This document shows positions 9,094 to 17,544 of a stretch of 64,000 nucleotides of DNA, in pieces. Location: assembly GCF_014645835.1 (NCBI RefSeq), contig NZ_BMMM01000018.1:33710-97709 (forward strand), read 5' to 3'. The stretch is from Streptomyces albiflavescens (lineage in GTDB: Bacteria; Actinomycetota; Actinomycetes; Streptomycetales; Streptomycetaceae). The position numbers and the translations under genes are program-made. Each line of letters begins with the position of its first letter. The stretch's first letter is position 1. A model generated the notes under the pieces. The model made no database searches. It saw nothing but the letters and a program-made list of their open reading frames with translations, and was not told the origin of the DNA.

Positions 9094-9211
9094 CGGGGGT
9101 GGCTGCTTCCGTGCTTGTGCCTGTGCGTGCGCCCCTGTGCGTGCGCCCCTGCGCGTGCCTGTGCCTGCCTGCGCCTGCCGGTCGGTTGCGCCTGCGGGTC
9201 GGTGGGGGGTC

Positions 9212-9324
9212 GGGGCCGTGCCGGTACATCCGCCCGTCGCCGGTGGATCAGACGTTGGCCTACCAGGAGCCGTTTCCAGATCCGGGCGTAAGCGACGGGC
9301 ATTCGATGTACCGGCACGACCCCT
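9212..9324. repeat. 113-bp imperfect palindromic element
   Basis: The ends are a 14-bp perfect inverted repeat (CGTGCCGGTACATC at 9217-9230, complement at 9305-9318), flanked by paired G and C runs and followed inward by GCCCGTCGC against GCGACGGGC. No open frame. The structure resembles a miniature inverted-repeat element or hairpin repeat. Confidence 0.6.
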
Positions 9325-9326
9325 CC

Positions 9327-9433
9327 CGTGCGTTCGCGGGTGCGGGTGCGTGGGGGTGACGGCACAGCCCTTTCCGTGCGTTCGCGGGTGCGGGTGTGTG
9401 GGGGTGACGGCACGGCTCCTCCCGTGCGTTCGT
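9327..9433 (+). repeat. 48-bp direct repeat, about 2.2 copies
   Basis: Copies begin at 9327, 9375 and 9423 (CGTGCGTTCG...GGGGGTGACGGCAC); the third is partial. No coding function is apparent. Confidence 0.75.
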
Positions 9434-9497
9434 GGCGGTCCATCGGATGTGTCTGCGTCGTACGATTTCTGTTTGGCGCAGAGGAAGGGTGTGCGTG

Positions 9498-9995
9498 ATG
9501 ACGGAGAACGTGCGGGGACGGCTGCTCGATGAGTTGTCCGTCGTGTCGCGTCGCTACATGGCGTCGTACGCGCTCTTCAACCAGGCCGTCGCTGACCACC
9601 TGAAGCTGCATCCGACGGATCTGCAGTGCCTGAATCTGCTCAGCCTGGAGGACGCGGCGGTGACCACGGGGCGGATCGCCGAGCTGACGGGGCTCACGAC
9701 CGGCTCGGCGACACGGCTGGTGGACCGGCTGGAGAAGGCCGGGTATGTCGTGCGGGAGCGGGACGCGGTGGACCGGCGGCGGGTGCTCGTGGCGACCGTG
9801 CCCGAGAAGATCGCCGAGTTCGGGCGGATGTGGGACCGGCTGGGGGGCGGGTGGTACGCCTTGTTCGACGAGCTCGAGGATGAGGAAATCGCCCTGATCA
9901 TCGGGCATATGTGTCGTACGGTCGACTTCAGTACGCAGCAGATCGCGCGGCTGCGGGGCGGGGACTTTCAGGAGGCTGCGGAGGACGCGTCATAG
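9498..9995 (+). CDS. MarR family transcriptional regulator
   Basis: 165 residues. Winged helix at about residues 35-100: TDLQCLNLLSLED, recognition helix TGLTTGSATRLVDRLEKAGYV and wing RERDAVDRRRVLV. GAGGAAGGG lies upstream of the ATG. Its 3' end overlaps the convergent HxlR gene by 28 bp. The regulated genes and ligand are unknown. Confidence 0.9.
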   Translation: MTENVRGRLLDELSVVSRRYMASYALFNQAVADHLKLHPTDLQCLNLLSLEDAAVTTGRIAELTGLTTGSATRLVDRLEKAGYVVRERDAVDRRRVLVATVPEKIAEFGRMWDRLGGGWYALFDELEDEEIALIIGHMCRTVDFSTQQIARLRGGDFQEAAEDAS

Positions 9996-10375
9996 CGGTC
10001 GCGCGCCTCGTTGACCTCCTCGATGTGCTGCTCCGCCCAGTCCTTCACGGCGGTGAGAAGGCAGCTCAAGTTCATGCCCAGGGGCGTGAGTTCGTAGTCG
10101 ACCCGGACCGGTACGGACGGGGTGACGGTGCGCGCGACGATGCCGTCGCGCTCCAGTGAACGCAGCGTCTGCGTCAGCATTTTGGGGCTGACGCCCGCGA
10201 TCTTGCGGCCCAGGTCGCTGTAGCGCATCGACCCTTCGGCGAGCGCGCTGACGATCAGGCTGACCCACTTGTCACTGATGCGGACGAGGAGCTGGTTGGT
10301 GGGACAGCTCTTGATGAACGCGTCGTACTCGACGCGTGCCTTCTCGCGTCGCTGGGCCGCCGTCGTGGTCGCCAT
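9968..10375 (-). CDS. HxlR family transcriptional regulator
   Basis: 135 residues with the HxlR winged helix: CPTNQLLVRISDKW at the start of the domain, then RYSDLGRKIAGVSPKMLTQTL and LERDGIVARTV. It is divergent from the NADP-dependent oxidoreductase at 10499, a common HxlR arrangement, so it probably represses that gene and itself from the shared 123-bp region. HxlR proteins often sense electrophiles or quinones; the Cys near residue 24 is a possible sensor (inference). Confidence 0.9.
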   Translation of the reverse strand: MATTTAAQRREKARVEYDAFIKSCPTNQLLVRISDKWVSLIVSALAEGSMRYSDLGRKIAGVSPKMLTQTLRSLERDGIVARTVTPSVPVRVDYELTPLGMNLSCLLTAVKDWAEQHIEEVNEARDRYDASSAAS

Positions 10376-10397
10376 GACTCACCTCCGGGTGACGTAC

Positions 10398-10431
10398 GCA
10401 CCTTCAGGTGCCTACTTACCGAGAGATAGTA
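10398..10431. promoter_or_regulatory. candidate HxlR operator
   Basis: Between the divergent HxlR and oxidoreductase genes lie the palindrome GCACCTTCAGGTGC (10398-10411) and, next to it, an inverted repeat with TACT and AGTA ends (10413-10431). Assignment to HxlR rests on position. Confidence 0.45.
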
Positions 10432-10498
10432 ACTCTTCATAGGGTTGTTGCAACGGGAGGGAAACCCGGATACATCGCTTTGAATGGGGAGAATTGCC

Positions 10499-11389
10499 AT
10501 GCGTGCAGCGGTTGTGAACGCTTTTGGTGGTCCGGAAGCCGTGGAGATCGTCGAGGTCGAGGTGCCGGAGCCGGGTGCCGGGCAGGTGCGGATCAAGGTC
10601 GCGGCGGCCGCGCTCAATCCGGTCGACGCGGGAGTGCGCGCGGGTGGCTTCGGGGGTGCGGGCAAGCGGTTGGGGCTGGGATGGGACGTGGCCGGGACCG
10701 TCGATGCCACGGGTGTGGCAACGGCGTGGGCGGTGGGCGACGAGGTGGTGGCGCTGGCCTACGGCCCCGCCAAGTCCCTTGGTACACACGCCGATTACGT
10801 AGTCGTGGACGCCGATGCGGTGGCCAAGGCGCCCGCCTCCGTGGACGCGGTGCGGGCGGCGAGCCTGCCGCTGAACGCCCTGACCGCCGCGCAGGCCCTC
10901 GAACTGCTGGGCCTTGAGCCGGGGCAGAGCCTGCTGATCACGGGTGCGGCGGGCGCGGTCGGTGGCTACGCCGTCCAGCTCGCCGCGCACCGCGGACTGT
11001 CGGTGACCGCCCTTGCCCGGGAGGCCGACGAGGAGCTCGTACGGGGACTGGGGGCGACCGGGTTCGCATCGGGTGCCGTGGCGCCGGGCAGCGTGGACGG
11101 AGTGCTGGACGCGGCGATCCTCGGTGAGGCGGCGCTGGAGTGGGTGCGGGACGGCGGTGCGTTCGTGGGGGTCATCCCGGGGGCCCACCCGGCGTCCGTA
11201 CGGGGCGTGCGGACCGGCTCGGTGGAGGTCGCCGCCGACGGGGCGCGGCTCGCGGAGCTCGCGGCGCTCGTCGACGAGGGGGTGCTGACGCTCCGGGTCG
11301 CCGAGACGTACGCGCTGGACGAGGCGGCCAAGGCGCACGCCCGGCTGGCGGAGGGCGGTCTGCGGGGGCGGCTGGTTCTCCAGCCCTAG
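10499..11389 (+). CDS. NADP-dependent oxidoreductase, zinc-free MDR (quinone reductase-like)
   Basis: 296 residues. GroES-like N-terminal domain with AALNPVDAGVRAG, nucleotide-binding domain with LITGAAGAVGGYAVQLA, and the usual C-terminus ending LRGRLVLQP. No zinc-ligand Cys/His cluster, so it is a quinone-oxidoreductase-type MDR. The ATG at 10499 has GGGGAG upstream. Divergent from HxlR, its likely repressor. Its TAG stop lies within the end of the 179-bp palindromic repeat. Confidence 0.9.
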   Translation: MRAAVVNAFGGPEAVEIVEVEVPEPGAGQVRIKVAAAALNPVDAGVRAGGFGGAGKRLGLGWDVAGTVDATGVATAWAVGDEVVALAYGPAKSLGTHADYVVVDADAVAKAPASVDAVRAASLPLNALTAAQALELLGLEPGQSLLITGAAGAVGGYAVQLAAHRGLSVTALAREADEELVRGLGATGFASGAVAPGSVDGVLDAAILGEAALEWVRDGGAFVGVIPGAHPASVRGVRTGSVEVAADGARLAELAALVDEGVLTLRVAETYALDEAAKAHARLAEGGLRGRLVLQP

Positions 11390-11564
11390 GGCCTGTCGTC
11401 ACATTCCCGTCGTCGCCCGAAGGGCGGCCCCGCGGCGTCTGGTGCGTGCTCTCGGCGTGCCGGGCGGAAGTCCTCGTACTGGACGTACTTGGGCTTTCGC
11501 CCGGTGCGGCGAGAGTGCGTGCCAGGCGTCGCGGGGCAGACGGGAATGTGACGACAGGCCCTAG
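11386..11564. repeat. 179-bp palindromic repeat element (long form) with 26-bp perfect inverted ends
   Basis: Ends CTAGGGCCTGTCGTCACATT.. at 11386-11411 and its exact complement at 11539-11564. The interior is itself an imperfect inverted repeat (GCCCCGCG near 11428 against CGCGGGGC near 11530) centred on TCGTACTGGACGTACTT. It has no ORF of its own. Both convergent genes end inside its CTAG termini: TAG at 11387-11389 for the oxidoreductase and CTA at 11561-11563 for the MFS gene. A shorter relative is at 32065-32124. I recognise this repeat from memory as recurrent in Streptomyces; it probably also acts as a two-way terminator. Confidence 0.85.
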
Positions 11565-13000
11565 TGATGGTGTTCCCGCGGTGCCTTGAGCGGCAGCAGG
11601 CCTACGAGGGGGCAGCACAGGAGGGTGACGGCGGCGACGGCGGTGAGGCTCACGGTGGTGGCGTGAGCCTCGCCGCCGTTCGCCTTGAAGTAGACGGTGG
11701 TGACGGCGGCGGCGCCGATCGCGTTGGCGAGCTGCTGGACCGCGCCCAGTGAGCCGCCCGCGCTTCCGGCCTCGTCGGCGGCGATGTCGCCGACCGTGAC
11801 GTCGTACACCGAGCCGAAGCAGGTGCCCATGCCGAGTCCGACGACGAGCAGCGGCGGGACCAGGGCCCAGTCGCCGGTGTTCGTCCCGGAGGTGGCGACG
11901 AGGGCGAGCAGGTAGCCGGTCCCGGCGAGGGTGATGAGCAGGCCGGTGAGGACGAGGCGGCGGCCCAGTGCGCCGATCAGGCGGTAGCAGGCGATCGAGG
12001 CGATGACGATGCCCGCGGACAGGGGCATCAGGCCGAGTGCGGCGCCCGCGGGTGAGCGGCCGAGGCCCTGCTGGAGGAAGAGCGAGACGACGTAGAGGAG
12101 GCCGGCGACCGCGGCGAAGAAGACGATGCCGAGGACGAGTCCCGAGGTGAAGCCCCGGTTGTGGAGGAGGGAGGGCTGGATCAGGGGGTCGGCCGCGGTG
12201 CGCTGGCGGTGGCAGAAGGCGGCGAAGAGGACGGCTCCGGCGGCGACGAGTGCGAGGCTCGTGGGGGTCCAGCCGTGCGCCGAGCCTTCGATGAGGCCGG
12301 CGAGCAGGCCGAGCATGGTGGCGCCGAGGAGGGCGGAGCCGGGGCCGTCGACGGTGACCGTGCGGTCGCCGGTGTCGCGGGGGAGCAGGCGGGCGGCGGC
12401 GAGGAGGGCGGCGCCGCCGAGGACGAGGTTGATGAGGAACATCGAGCGCCAGCCGAGGCCGCCGGTGTTCGTGTCGATGAGGAATCCGGCGAGGATCGGG
12501 CCGCCGACGGCCGAGAGGCCCATGACCGGGCCGAAGAGGCTGTACGCCTTGCCGATCTGGTCCCGGGGCCAGCAGGCGCCGAGGATGCCGAAGCCCTGCG
12601 GGATGACGAGCGCCCCGAAGGCGCCCTGTGCGAGGCGGGCGGCGACGAGTGTGCCGGGGGTCGGCGCGAGGCCGCACGCGAGGGAGGCCGCGGTGAAGCC
12701 GCCGAGTCCGGTGAGGAAGAGACGGCGGCGGCCGTACTTGTCGCCGAGCCGTCCGCCGAGGACGAGGAGTACGCCGAGCGCGAGGGCGTAGGAGGCGCCG
12801 AGCCACTGGATGAGGCCGGTGCCGCCGCCGAGGTCTTCGGCGATGGTCGGGGCGGCGATGTTGGTGATGGTGCCGTCGAGGAGGTCCAGGACGTCGGCGG
12901 CGAGGACCACCCCGAGGATGGCCCAGCGGGTGCGGGCGGGAGGATGCGAGGTTTCTTTTGTGTCATGCAGTGTCTGTGTCACGCAGATAAATTGCCGCAT
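11561..13000 (-). CDS. MFS transporter, DHA2 family (drug exporter)
   Basis: About 479 residues with 14 predicted membrane helices: motif A GGRLGDKYGRRR, motif B LVAARLAQGAFGALVIPQG and motif C GPILAGFLIDTNTGGLGWRSMF. DHA2 proteins export drugs and dyes by proton antiport. The start is uncertain: ATG at 13000 or GTG at 12982, neither with a clear ribosome site. Divergent from the luciferase-like monooxygenase at 13121. The C-terminus ends in EHHH, and the stop codon lies in the palindromic repeat. Confidence 0.88.
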   Translation of the reverse strand: MRQFICVTQTLHDTKETSHPPARTRWAILGVVLAADVLDLLDGTITNIAAPTIAEDLGGGTGLIQWLGASYALALGVLLVLGGRLGDKYGRRRLFLTGLGGFTAASLACGLAPTPGTLVAARLAQGAFGALVIPQGFGILGACWPRDQIGKAYSLFGPVMGLSAVGGPILAGFLIDTNTGGLGWRSMFLINLVLGGAALLAAARLLPRDTGDRTVTVDGPGSALLGATMLGLLAGLIEGSAHGWTPTSLALVAAGAVLFAAFCHRQRTAADPLIQPSLLHNRGFTSGLVLGIVFFAAVAGLLYVVSLFLQQGLGRSPAGAALGLMPLSAGIVIASIACYRLIGALGRRLVLTGLLITLAGTGYLLALVATSGTNTGDWALVPPLLVVGLGMGTCFGSVYDVTVGDIAADEAGSAGGSLGAVQQLANAIGAAAVTTVYFKANGGEAHATTVSLTAVAAVTLLCCPLVGLLPLKAPREHHH

Positions 13001-13085
13001 GGCGACCGGGCGGGTCAAGCGAATAGCCGGAGGGGGCGCCCGGGGTGTGCGGAATACCGACCGGGGTGTGGCCGTTGGGGGGTAT

Positions 13086-13104
13086 AGTTGAATCGTAAAC
13101 AACT
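13086..13104 (+). promoter_or_regulatory. candidate operator before the monooxygenase
   Basis: AGTTG and CAACT form an inverted repeat around AATCGTAAA, directly over a TATAGT -10-like box and 16 bp before the start codon. It suggests regulation of the monooxygenase/reductase operon by a MarR- or TetR-type repressor not identified here. Confidence 0.4.
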
Positions 13105-13120
13105 TGGAGGGTGAGCGACC

Positions 13121-14251
13121 ATGCAGTTCGGGATCTTCAGCGTCGGTGATGTGACCCCCGACCCGACCACGGGCAGGACGCCGACCGAGCACGAGCGCAT
13201 CAAGGCCATGGTCGCCATCGCGCAGAAGGCCGAGGAAGTGGGCCTGGACGTCTTCGCGACCGGCGAGCATCACAACCCGCCGTTCGTGCCGTCGTCGCCG
13301 ACCACCATGCTCGGCTACATAGCCGCGCGCACCGAGAAGCTCGTCCTTTCCACGTCCACGACCCTGATCACCACCAATGACCCGGTGAAGATCGCCGAGG
13401 ACTTCGCGATGCTCCAGCACCTGGCCGACGGCCGGGTCGACCTGATGATGGGGCGCGGCAACACCGGGCCCGTCTATCCCTGGTTCGGGCAGGACATCCG
13501 CCAGGGCATCAACCTCGCCATCGAGAACTACGCGCTGCTGCATCGGCTGTGGCGCGAGGACGTGGTGACGTGGGAGGGCAAGTTCCGTACGCCGCTGCAG
13601 TCGTTCACCGCGACGCCGCGGCCGCTGGACGGCGTAGCGCCGTTCGTCTGGCACGGCTCGATCCGCTCGCCGGAGATCGCCGAGCAGGCCGCCTACTACG
13701 GCGACGGCTTCTTCCACAACAACATCTTCTGGCCGGCCGACCACACCAAGCGGATGGTCGAGCTCTACCGCGAGCGGTACGCGCACTACGGGCACGGCAC
13801 GGCCGAGCAGGCGATCGTCGGGCTCGGCGGGCAGGTGTTCATGCGGCACAACTCGCAGGACGCGGTACGGGAGTTCCGGCCGTACTTCGACAACGCGCCG
13901 GTGTACGGGCACGGGCCGTCCCTGGAGGACTTCACCGAGCAGACTCCGCTCACCGTCGGGTCGCCGCAGCAGGTGATCGAGAAGACGCTGTCCTTCCGCG
14001 AGTACGCGGGTGACTACCAGCGCCAGCTCTTCCTGATGGACCACGCCGGACTGCCCCTGAAGACCGTGCTCGAGCAGCTCGACATGCTGGGCGAGGAGGT
14101 CGTGCCGGTGCTGCGGGAGGAGTTCGCCAAGGGGCGGGCGGCCGATGTGCCGGAGGCGCCGACGCATGCGGCTCGGGTGGCCGCCGCCGCGTCGCAGGCT
14201 TCGGAGGCTTCGGAGGCTTCGGAGGTTTCGGAGGGAGTGAACGTCGTATGA
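13121..14251 (+). CDS. LLM-class flavin-dependent oxidoreductase (luciferase-like monooxygenase)
   Basis: 376 residues with the bacterial luciferase fold: MQFGIFSVGDV, EHHNPPFVPSSP, TTLITTNDPVKIAEDFAMLQHLADGR split over strands 4-5, and GRGNTGPVYPWFG. It uses reduced FMN and O2; the substrate is unknown. ATGA overlap with an NADPH-dependent FMN reductase gene shows coupled production of monooxygenase and flavin supplier. The C-terminus carries an odd EASEASEAS repeat outside the fold. Strong ribosome site TTGGAGGGTG. Confidence 0.92.
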   Translation: MQFGIFSVGDVTPDPTTGRTPTEHERIKAMVAIAQKAEEVGLDVFATGEHHNPPFVPSSPTTMLGYIAARTEKLVLSTSTTLITTNDPVKIAEDFAMLQHLADGRVDLMMGRGNTGPVYPWFGQDIRQGINLAIENYALLHRLWREDVVTWEGKFRTPLQSFTATPRPLDGVAPFVWHGSIRSPEIAEQAAYYGDGFFHNNIFWPADHTKRMVELYRERYAHYGHGTAEQAIVGLGGQVFMRHNSQDAVREFRPYFDNAPVYGHGPSLEDFTEQTPLTVGSPQQVIEKTLSFREYAGDYQRQLFLMDHAGLPLKTVLEQLDMLGEEVVPVLREEFAKGRAADVPEAPTHAARVAAAASQASEASEASEVSEGVNVV

Positions 14252-14853
14252 AGCTCGTCGTCGTCTCGGCGGGGCTGAGTGTTCCGTCGTCCACGCGGCT
14301 GCTGGGCGACCGCCTGGCGGCCGCCGCGGTCCGGGGCACGGCCGCCGACGTCCAGGTCGTCGAGTTGCGCGACCTCGCCGTCGAGATCGCCCACAACTTC
14401 ACGAACGGCTTTCCCGGGCCGGGGCTGTCCGACGCGATCGACGCCGTGACGTCCGCGGACGGTCTCATCGTCGTCACGCCGGTGTTCTCCGCTTCCTACA
14501 GCGGGCTGTTCAAGTCCTTCTTCGATGTGCTGACCGTCGGGGACAAGGACGCGCTCGCCGGGAAGCCGGTGCTGATCGCGGCGACCGGCGGTAGCGGGCG
14601 TCACTCGCTGGTCCTGGAACACGCACTGCGTCCGCTCTTCGCGTATCTGCGGGCCGTGGTCGTGCCGACCGGGGTGTACGCGGCTTCGGAGGACTGGGGC
14701 GCGGAGGGGCTGGCCGAGCGGATCGAGCGGGCGGCGGGGGAGCTGGCGGGGTTGATGGGGGCCGTGCCGGTGGCGGCTGCGGCTCCTGTCAGGGCCGGGG
14801 GTGGCTTCGAGGTGATTCCGTTCGAGCAGCAGCTGGAGGCATTGCGGCCGTAG
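14248..14853 (+). CDS. NADPH-dependent FMN reductase (flavodoxin-like)
   Basis: 201 residues. Flavodoxin-like fold starting MKLVVVSAGLSVPSSTRLLGD (phosphate-binding loop split SVPSSTR), then TPVFSASYSGLFKSFFDVL, the signature of NADPH-dependent FMN reductases. Its ATG overlaps the monooxygenase stop (ATGA), so it probably supplies FMNH2 to that enzyme. The last 40 residues are Ala/Pro/Gly-rich. Confidence 0.9.
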   Translation: MKLVVVSAGLSVPSSTRLLGDRLAAAAVRGTAADVQVVELRDLAVEIAHNFTNGFPGPGLSDAIDAVTSADGLIVVTPVFSASYSGLFKSFFDVLTVGDKDALAGKPVLIAATGGSGRHSLVLEHALRPLFAYLRAVVVPTGVYAASEDWGAEGLAERIERAAGELAGLMGAVPVAAAAPVRAGGGFEVIPFEQQLEALRP

Positions 14854-15216
14854 GGGGTTACCCGGTGGTGGCTGGTCGCGCGGAACCGCGCGATCTTTTA
14901 GCGGGGGACTGGGGGCGGCAGCCCTCAGGGACGATGGCGGCCCTCCTGTTCGAGCGGAGCCCAGAGCTTGTGGGAGGGCAGGGGCGGCCGGGGCGAAAGA
15001 AGCCGCCCCGGCCGCCCCGCGCTCCGGCCGGCCCCGAGCCGGGGGAGTCCTCGGGGCGGCCGGGGCGTGTCAGGGTTCGCTCGTCCTGACATACGGGACA
15101 CAGTGACCGGGGGAGGTAAGGCGACGCGCCGGGGCGTGGTGAGAGGGGGGTAAGAAGGGCGGTCGCGGGGGCTCTCATCAGGTGGTACCCGGCCGAGGGC
15201 TTGGCAGACTGGTGGG
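14854..15216. other. intergenic region with hairpins
   Basis: 363 bp with no credible gene. An 8-bp inverted repeat with a 2-nt centre (TCGCGCGG/CCGCGCGA, 14876-14893) followed by TCTTTTA lies just after the FMN reductase; a large hairpin follows at 14981-15018. The last 60 bp contain the promoter and leader of the response regulator gene. Confidence 0.6.
14981..15018 (+). terminator. strong GC hairpin
   Basis: A 14-bp perfect stem GGGGCGGCCGGGGC against GCCCCGGCCGCCCC, plus one extra G-C pair. A third copy of the left arm at about 15053-15067 could give an alternative fold. Probably the terminator of the monooxygenase operon. Confidence 0.6.
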
Positions 15217-15936
15217 GTGCCCCAGAATGTGCTGCTCGCCGAGGACGACCGTGCCATCCGTCATGCCCTGGAAAGGGCGCTGGCGCTGGAGGGCTATGAG
15301 GTGACGGCGGTCGCCGACGGCGTGGAGGCGCTGGCGCAGGCCCATCGCACGCCACCGGACGTCCTGGTCCTGGACGTGATGATGCCCGGCATCGACGGGC
15401 TCCAGGTGTGCCGCGTGCTGCGCGCGGAGGGGAACCGCACGCCGATCCTGATGCTCACCGCCCTCGTCGAGACCGCCGACCGCATCGCGGGCCTGGACGC
15501 GGGCGCCGACGACTACGTGGTCAAGCCGTTCGACGTCGAGGAGGTCTTCGCCCGGCTGCGCGCCCTGCTGCGCCGCACGGGGACGGGCGCGGCGAACGGC
15601 ATCCCCGTCGACGTACCGGTGCCGAGGGAGCCCGACGGGCAGATCGTCGCGGCCGGACTGCGCATGGACGTCCAGGCGCGGCGCGCCTGGCGCGGGCAGC
15701 GCGAGCTGGAGCTGACCCGGACCGAGTTCGAACTCCTCGAGCTGCTCGTCCGCAACGCGGGCATCGTCCTCGACCACGCCACCATCTACGACCGGATCTG
15801 GGGCTACGACTTCGGCCCGGGTTCCAAGAACCTCGCCGTGTACGTGGGGTACCTGCGGCGCAAACTCGACGAGCCGGGAGCACCGGCGCTGATCCACACG
15901 GTGCGGGGCGTGGGGTACGTACTGAGGGAGGACTGA
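15217..15936 (+). CDS. OmpR-family response regulator
   Basis: 239 residues. Receiver domain at residues 1-120 with acidic pocket EDD, phospho-acceptor Asp53 in VLDVMMPG, Thr in LTALVE and Lys in VVKPFD. C-terminal OmpR winged helix from about residue 140 (LTRTEFELLELLVRNAG, VYVGYLRRKLDEPG, IHTVRGVGYVLRED). The GTG kinase start follows immediately after the stop, so the pair is one transcript. The overall pattern resembles MprA-type regulators. Target genes unknown; it is one candidate for binding the 11-bp direct repeats described elsewhere in this window. Confidence 0.93.
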   Translation: MPQNVLLAEDDRAIRHALERALALEGYEVTAVADGVEALAQAHRTPPDVLVLDVMMPGIDGLQVCRVLRAEGNRTPILMLTALVETADRIAGLDAGADDYVVKPFDVEEVFARLRALLRRTGTGAANGIPVDVPVPREPDGQIVAAGLRMDVQARRAWRGQRELELTRTEFELLELLVRNAGIVLDHATIYDRIWGYDFGPGSKNLAVYVGYLRRKLDEPGAPALIHTVRGVGYVLRED

Positions 15937-17514
15937 GTGCCGCCCGGCTCCAGCAGATCCCCCGGCTCTCCCGGCTCTCCCGGCTCCCTCGGATCCACTT
16001 GGTTTCGCAGGACGATACGGCTTGCCCGGCCCCGGTTTCGGCGGGTGTCCTCCCTGCGGGCGACCTTCACCGTGTCCTTCGCGGCGGTCGCCGCCGCCGT
16101 CACCGTCCTCGTCGGGTTCCTGAGTTACGACGCCGCCGCCCGGCTCGTGCGCGTGGACCAGCAGACCGTGTTCGCCGAGGTCGTGCAGGATTTGCGCGAC
16201 CAGGTGCGCGAGCACCCACTCGGGCCGGGCGACTTCGCGTCGTCCGACCCCGACCACGACGGGCCGCTCGACGACATCATCCGGCCGAGTCGCACGGACG
16301 TTCAGGTGCTCGGGCCCGGCGGCGCGATCGTCGACCGCGGCAGCCCGCCGCTGCCCGTGAACAGTCACGACCGGGCGATCACCGACGACGGGACGGCGGG
16401 CAAGCTGGAGGAGCACAAGGAGGTCGACGTCGCCGGCGACCGCTACCGGGTGGCGACGGTCGCGCTCGGCGGCGGGCGGGGCGCGGTGCAGGTGGCCCAG
16501 CAGTTCAGTGACACGGAGGATCTGCTGCGCGAGCTCCAGCAGCGGACCGTGCTGCTCGTCGGGGCGGTCGTGATCGCCGCGGGGCTCTTCGGCTGGTGGC
16601 TGGCCCGACGGATAACGCGGCGGCTGGTCCGGCTCGCCGGTGCCGCCGAGGACGTCGCGCGCACCGGGCGGCTCGGCATCCAGGTGCCGGTCACGGGGTA
16701 CGACGAGGTGGGTCGCCTCGGCCGCTCCTTCGACCGGATGCTCGGCCGGCTCGCACAGTCCGAGGAGGACCAGCGGCGCCTCGTCCAGGACGCGGGCCAT
16801 GAACTGCGTACGCCGCTGACCTCCCTGCGGACGAACATCTCCATGCTGCGCCGGATCGACGAGCTGCCGCCCGCCGCCCGCGAGGAACTCGTCGCCGACC
16901 TGGCCCTGGAGTCCCGCGAACTGACCGACCTCGTCAACGAGTTGGTCGCCCTCGCGGCCGGACAGTCCGACACCGAACCCGTCCGGCGGCTCGACCTCGC
17001 CGATCTCGCCGAGGACGTCGCGATCGCCGCCCGGCGCCGCACCGGGCGGGGGATCACCGTGCGGGTGAGCGGCGACACGACGGTCGACGGGCGTCCCAAC
17101 GCCCTTCAGCGGGCGATCTCCAACCTCGTGGAGAACGCGGCCAAGTTCGACGAGGAGGGCACGGAGCCGATCGAGATGGTGGTCGAGGCGATGGGTGCGG
17201 GCCGCCGTGTCGCCGTCGATGCCGACAGTGGCCGTTCCGGCGCCGACGCGGTCGCCGCCGGTCGTCCCGGGCCGGTCCGTGTCGAGGTCCTCGACCGCGG
17301 TCCCGGCATCGCCGACGGCGACCTGGTCCGCATATTCGACCGCTTCTACCGCGCCGCCGACGCCCGTAGCCTGCCCGGTTCCGGGCTCGGCCTGTCCATC
17401 GTCCGCGAGGTGGCCACGGCCCATGGCGGTACGCCGTTCGCCTTCCGGCGGGACGGGGGCGGCACGGTGATCGGGTTCACGGTGGGGGGAGACGGGCCGG
17501 AGGACGAGGGCTGA
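15937..17514 (+). CDS. sensor histidine kinase partner of the OmpR-type regulator
   Basis: 525 residues: N-terminal PGS repeats, membrane helix at about residues 45-65, extracytoplasmic sensor, second helix at about 205-225, HAMP domain, HisKA with phospho-acceptor His288 in DAGHELRTPLTS, then HATPase with NLVENAAKF, DRGPGIADG, IFDRFYRA and GSGLGLSIV. An inserted loop of about 30 residues (VVEAMGAGRRVAVDADSGRS) sits between the N and G1 boxes. Starts at GTG directly after the regulator's stop. MprB-like in layout; the signal is unknown. Confidence 0.93.
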   Translation: MPPGSSRSPGSPGSPGSLGSTWFRRTIRLARPRFRRVSSLRATFTVSFAAVAAAVTVLVGFLSYDAAARLVRVDQQTVFAEVVQDLRDQVREHPLGPGDFASSDPDHDGPLDDIIRPSRTDVQVLGPGGAIVDRGSPPLPVNSHDRAITDDGTAGKLEEHKEVDVAGDRYRVATVALGGGRGAVQVAQQFSDTEDLLRELQQRTVLLVGAVVIAAGLFGWWLARRITRRLVRLAGAAEDVARTGRLGIQVPVTGYDEVGRLGRSFDRMLGRLAQSEEDQRRLVQDAGHELRTPLTSLRTNISMLRRIDELPPAAREELVADLALESRELTDLVNELVALAAGQSDTEPVRRLDLADLAEDVAIAARRRTGRGITVRVSGDTTVDGRPNALQRAISNLVENAAKFDEEGTEPIEMVVEAMGAGRRVAVDADSGRSGADAVAAGRPGPVRVEVLDRGPGIADGDLVRIFDRFYRAADARSLPGSGLGLSIVREVATAHGGTPFAFRRDGGGTVIGFTVGGDGPEDEG

Positions 17515-17544
17515 GGCGGGTGGGTTTTTCGGGCGAAAACCGTT

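Larger units (their letters stand above)
9094..9497. other. gene-free repeat-rich stretch
   Basis: About 400 bp without a credible gene. It starts with low-complexity CCTGTGCGTGCG-type DNA (9115-9180), followed by an inverted-repeat element (9212-9324) and 48-bp direct repeats (9327-9433), and ends in the promoter region of the MarR gene. Confidence 0.7.
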
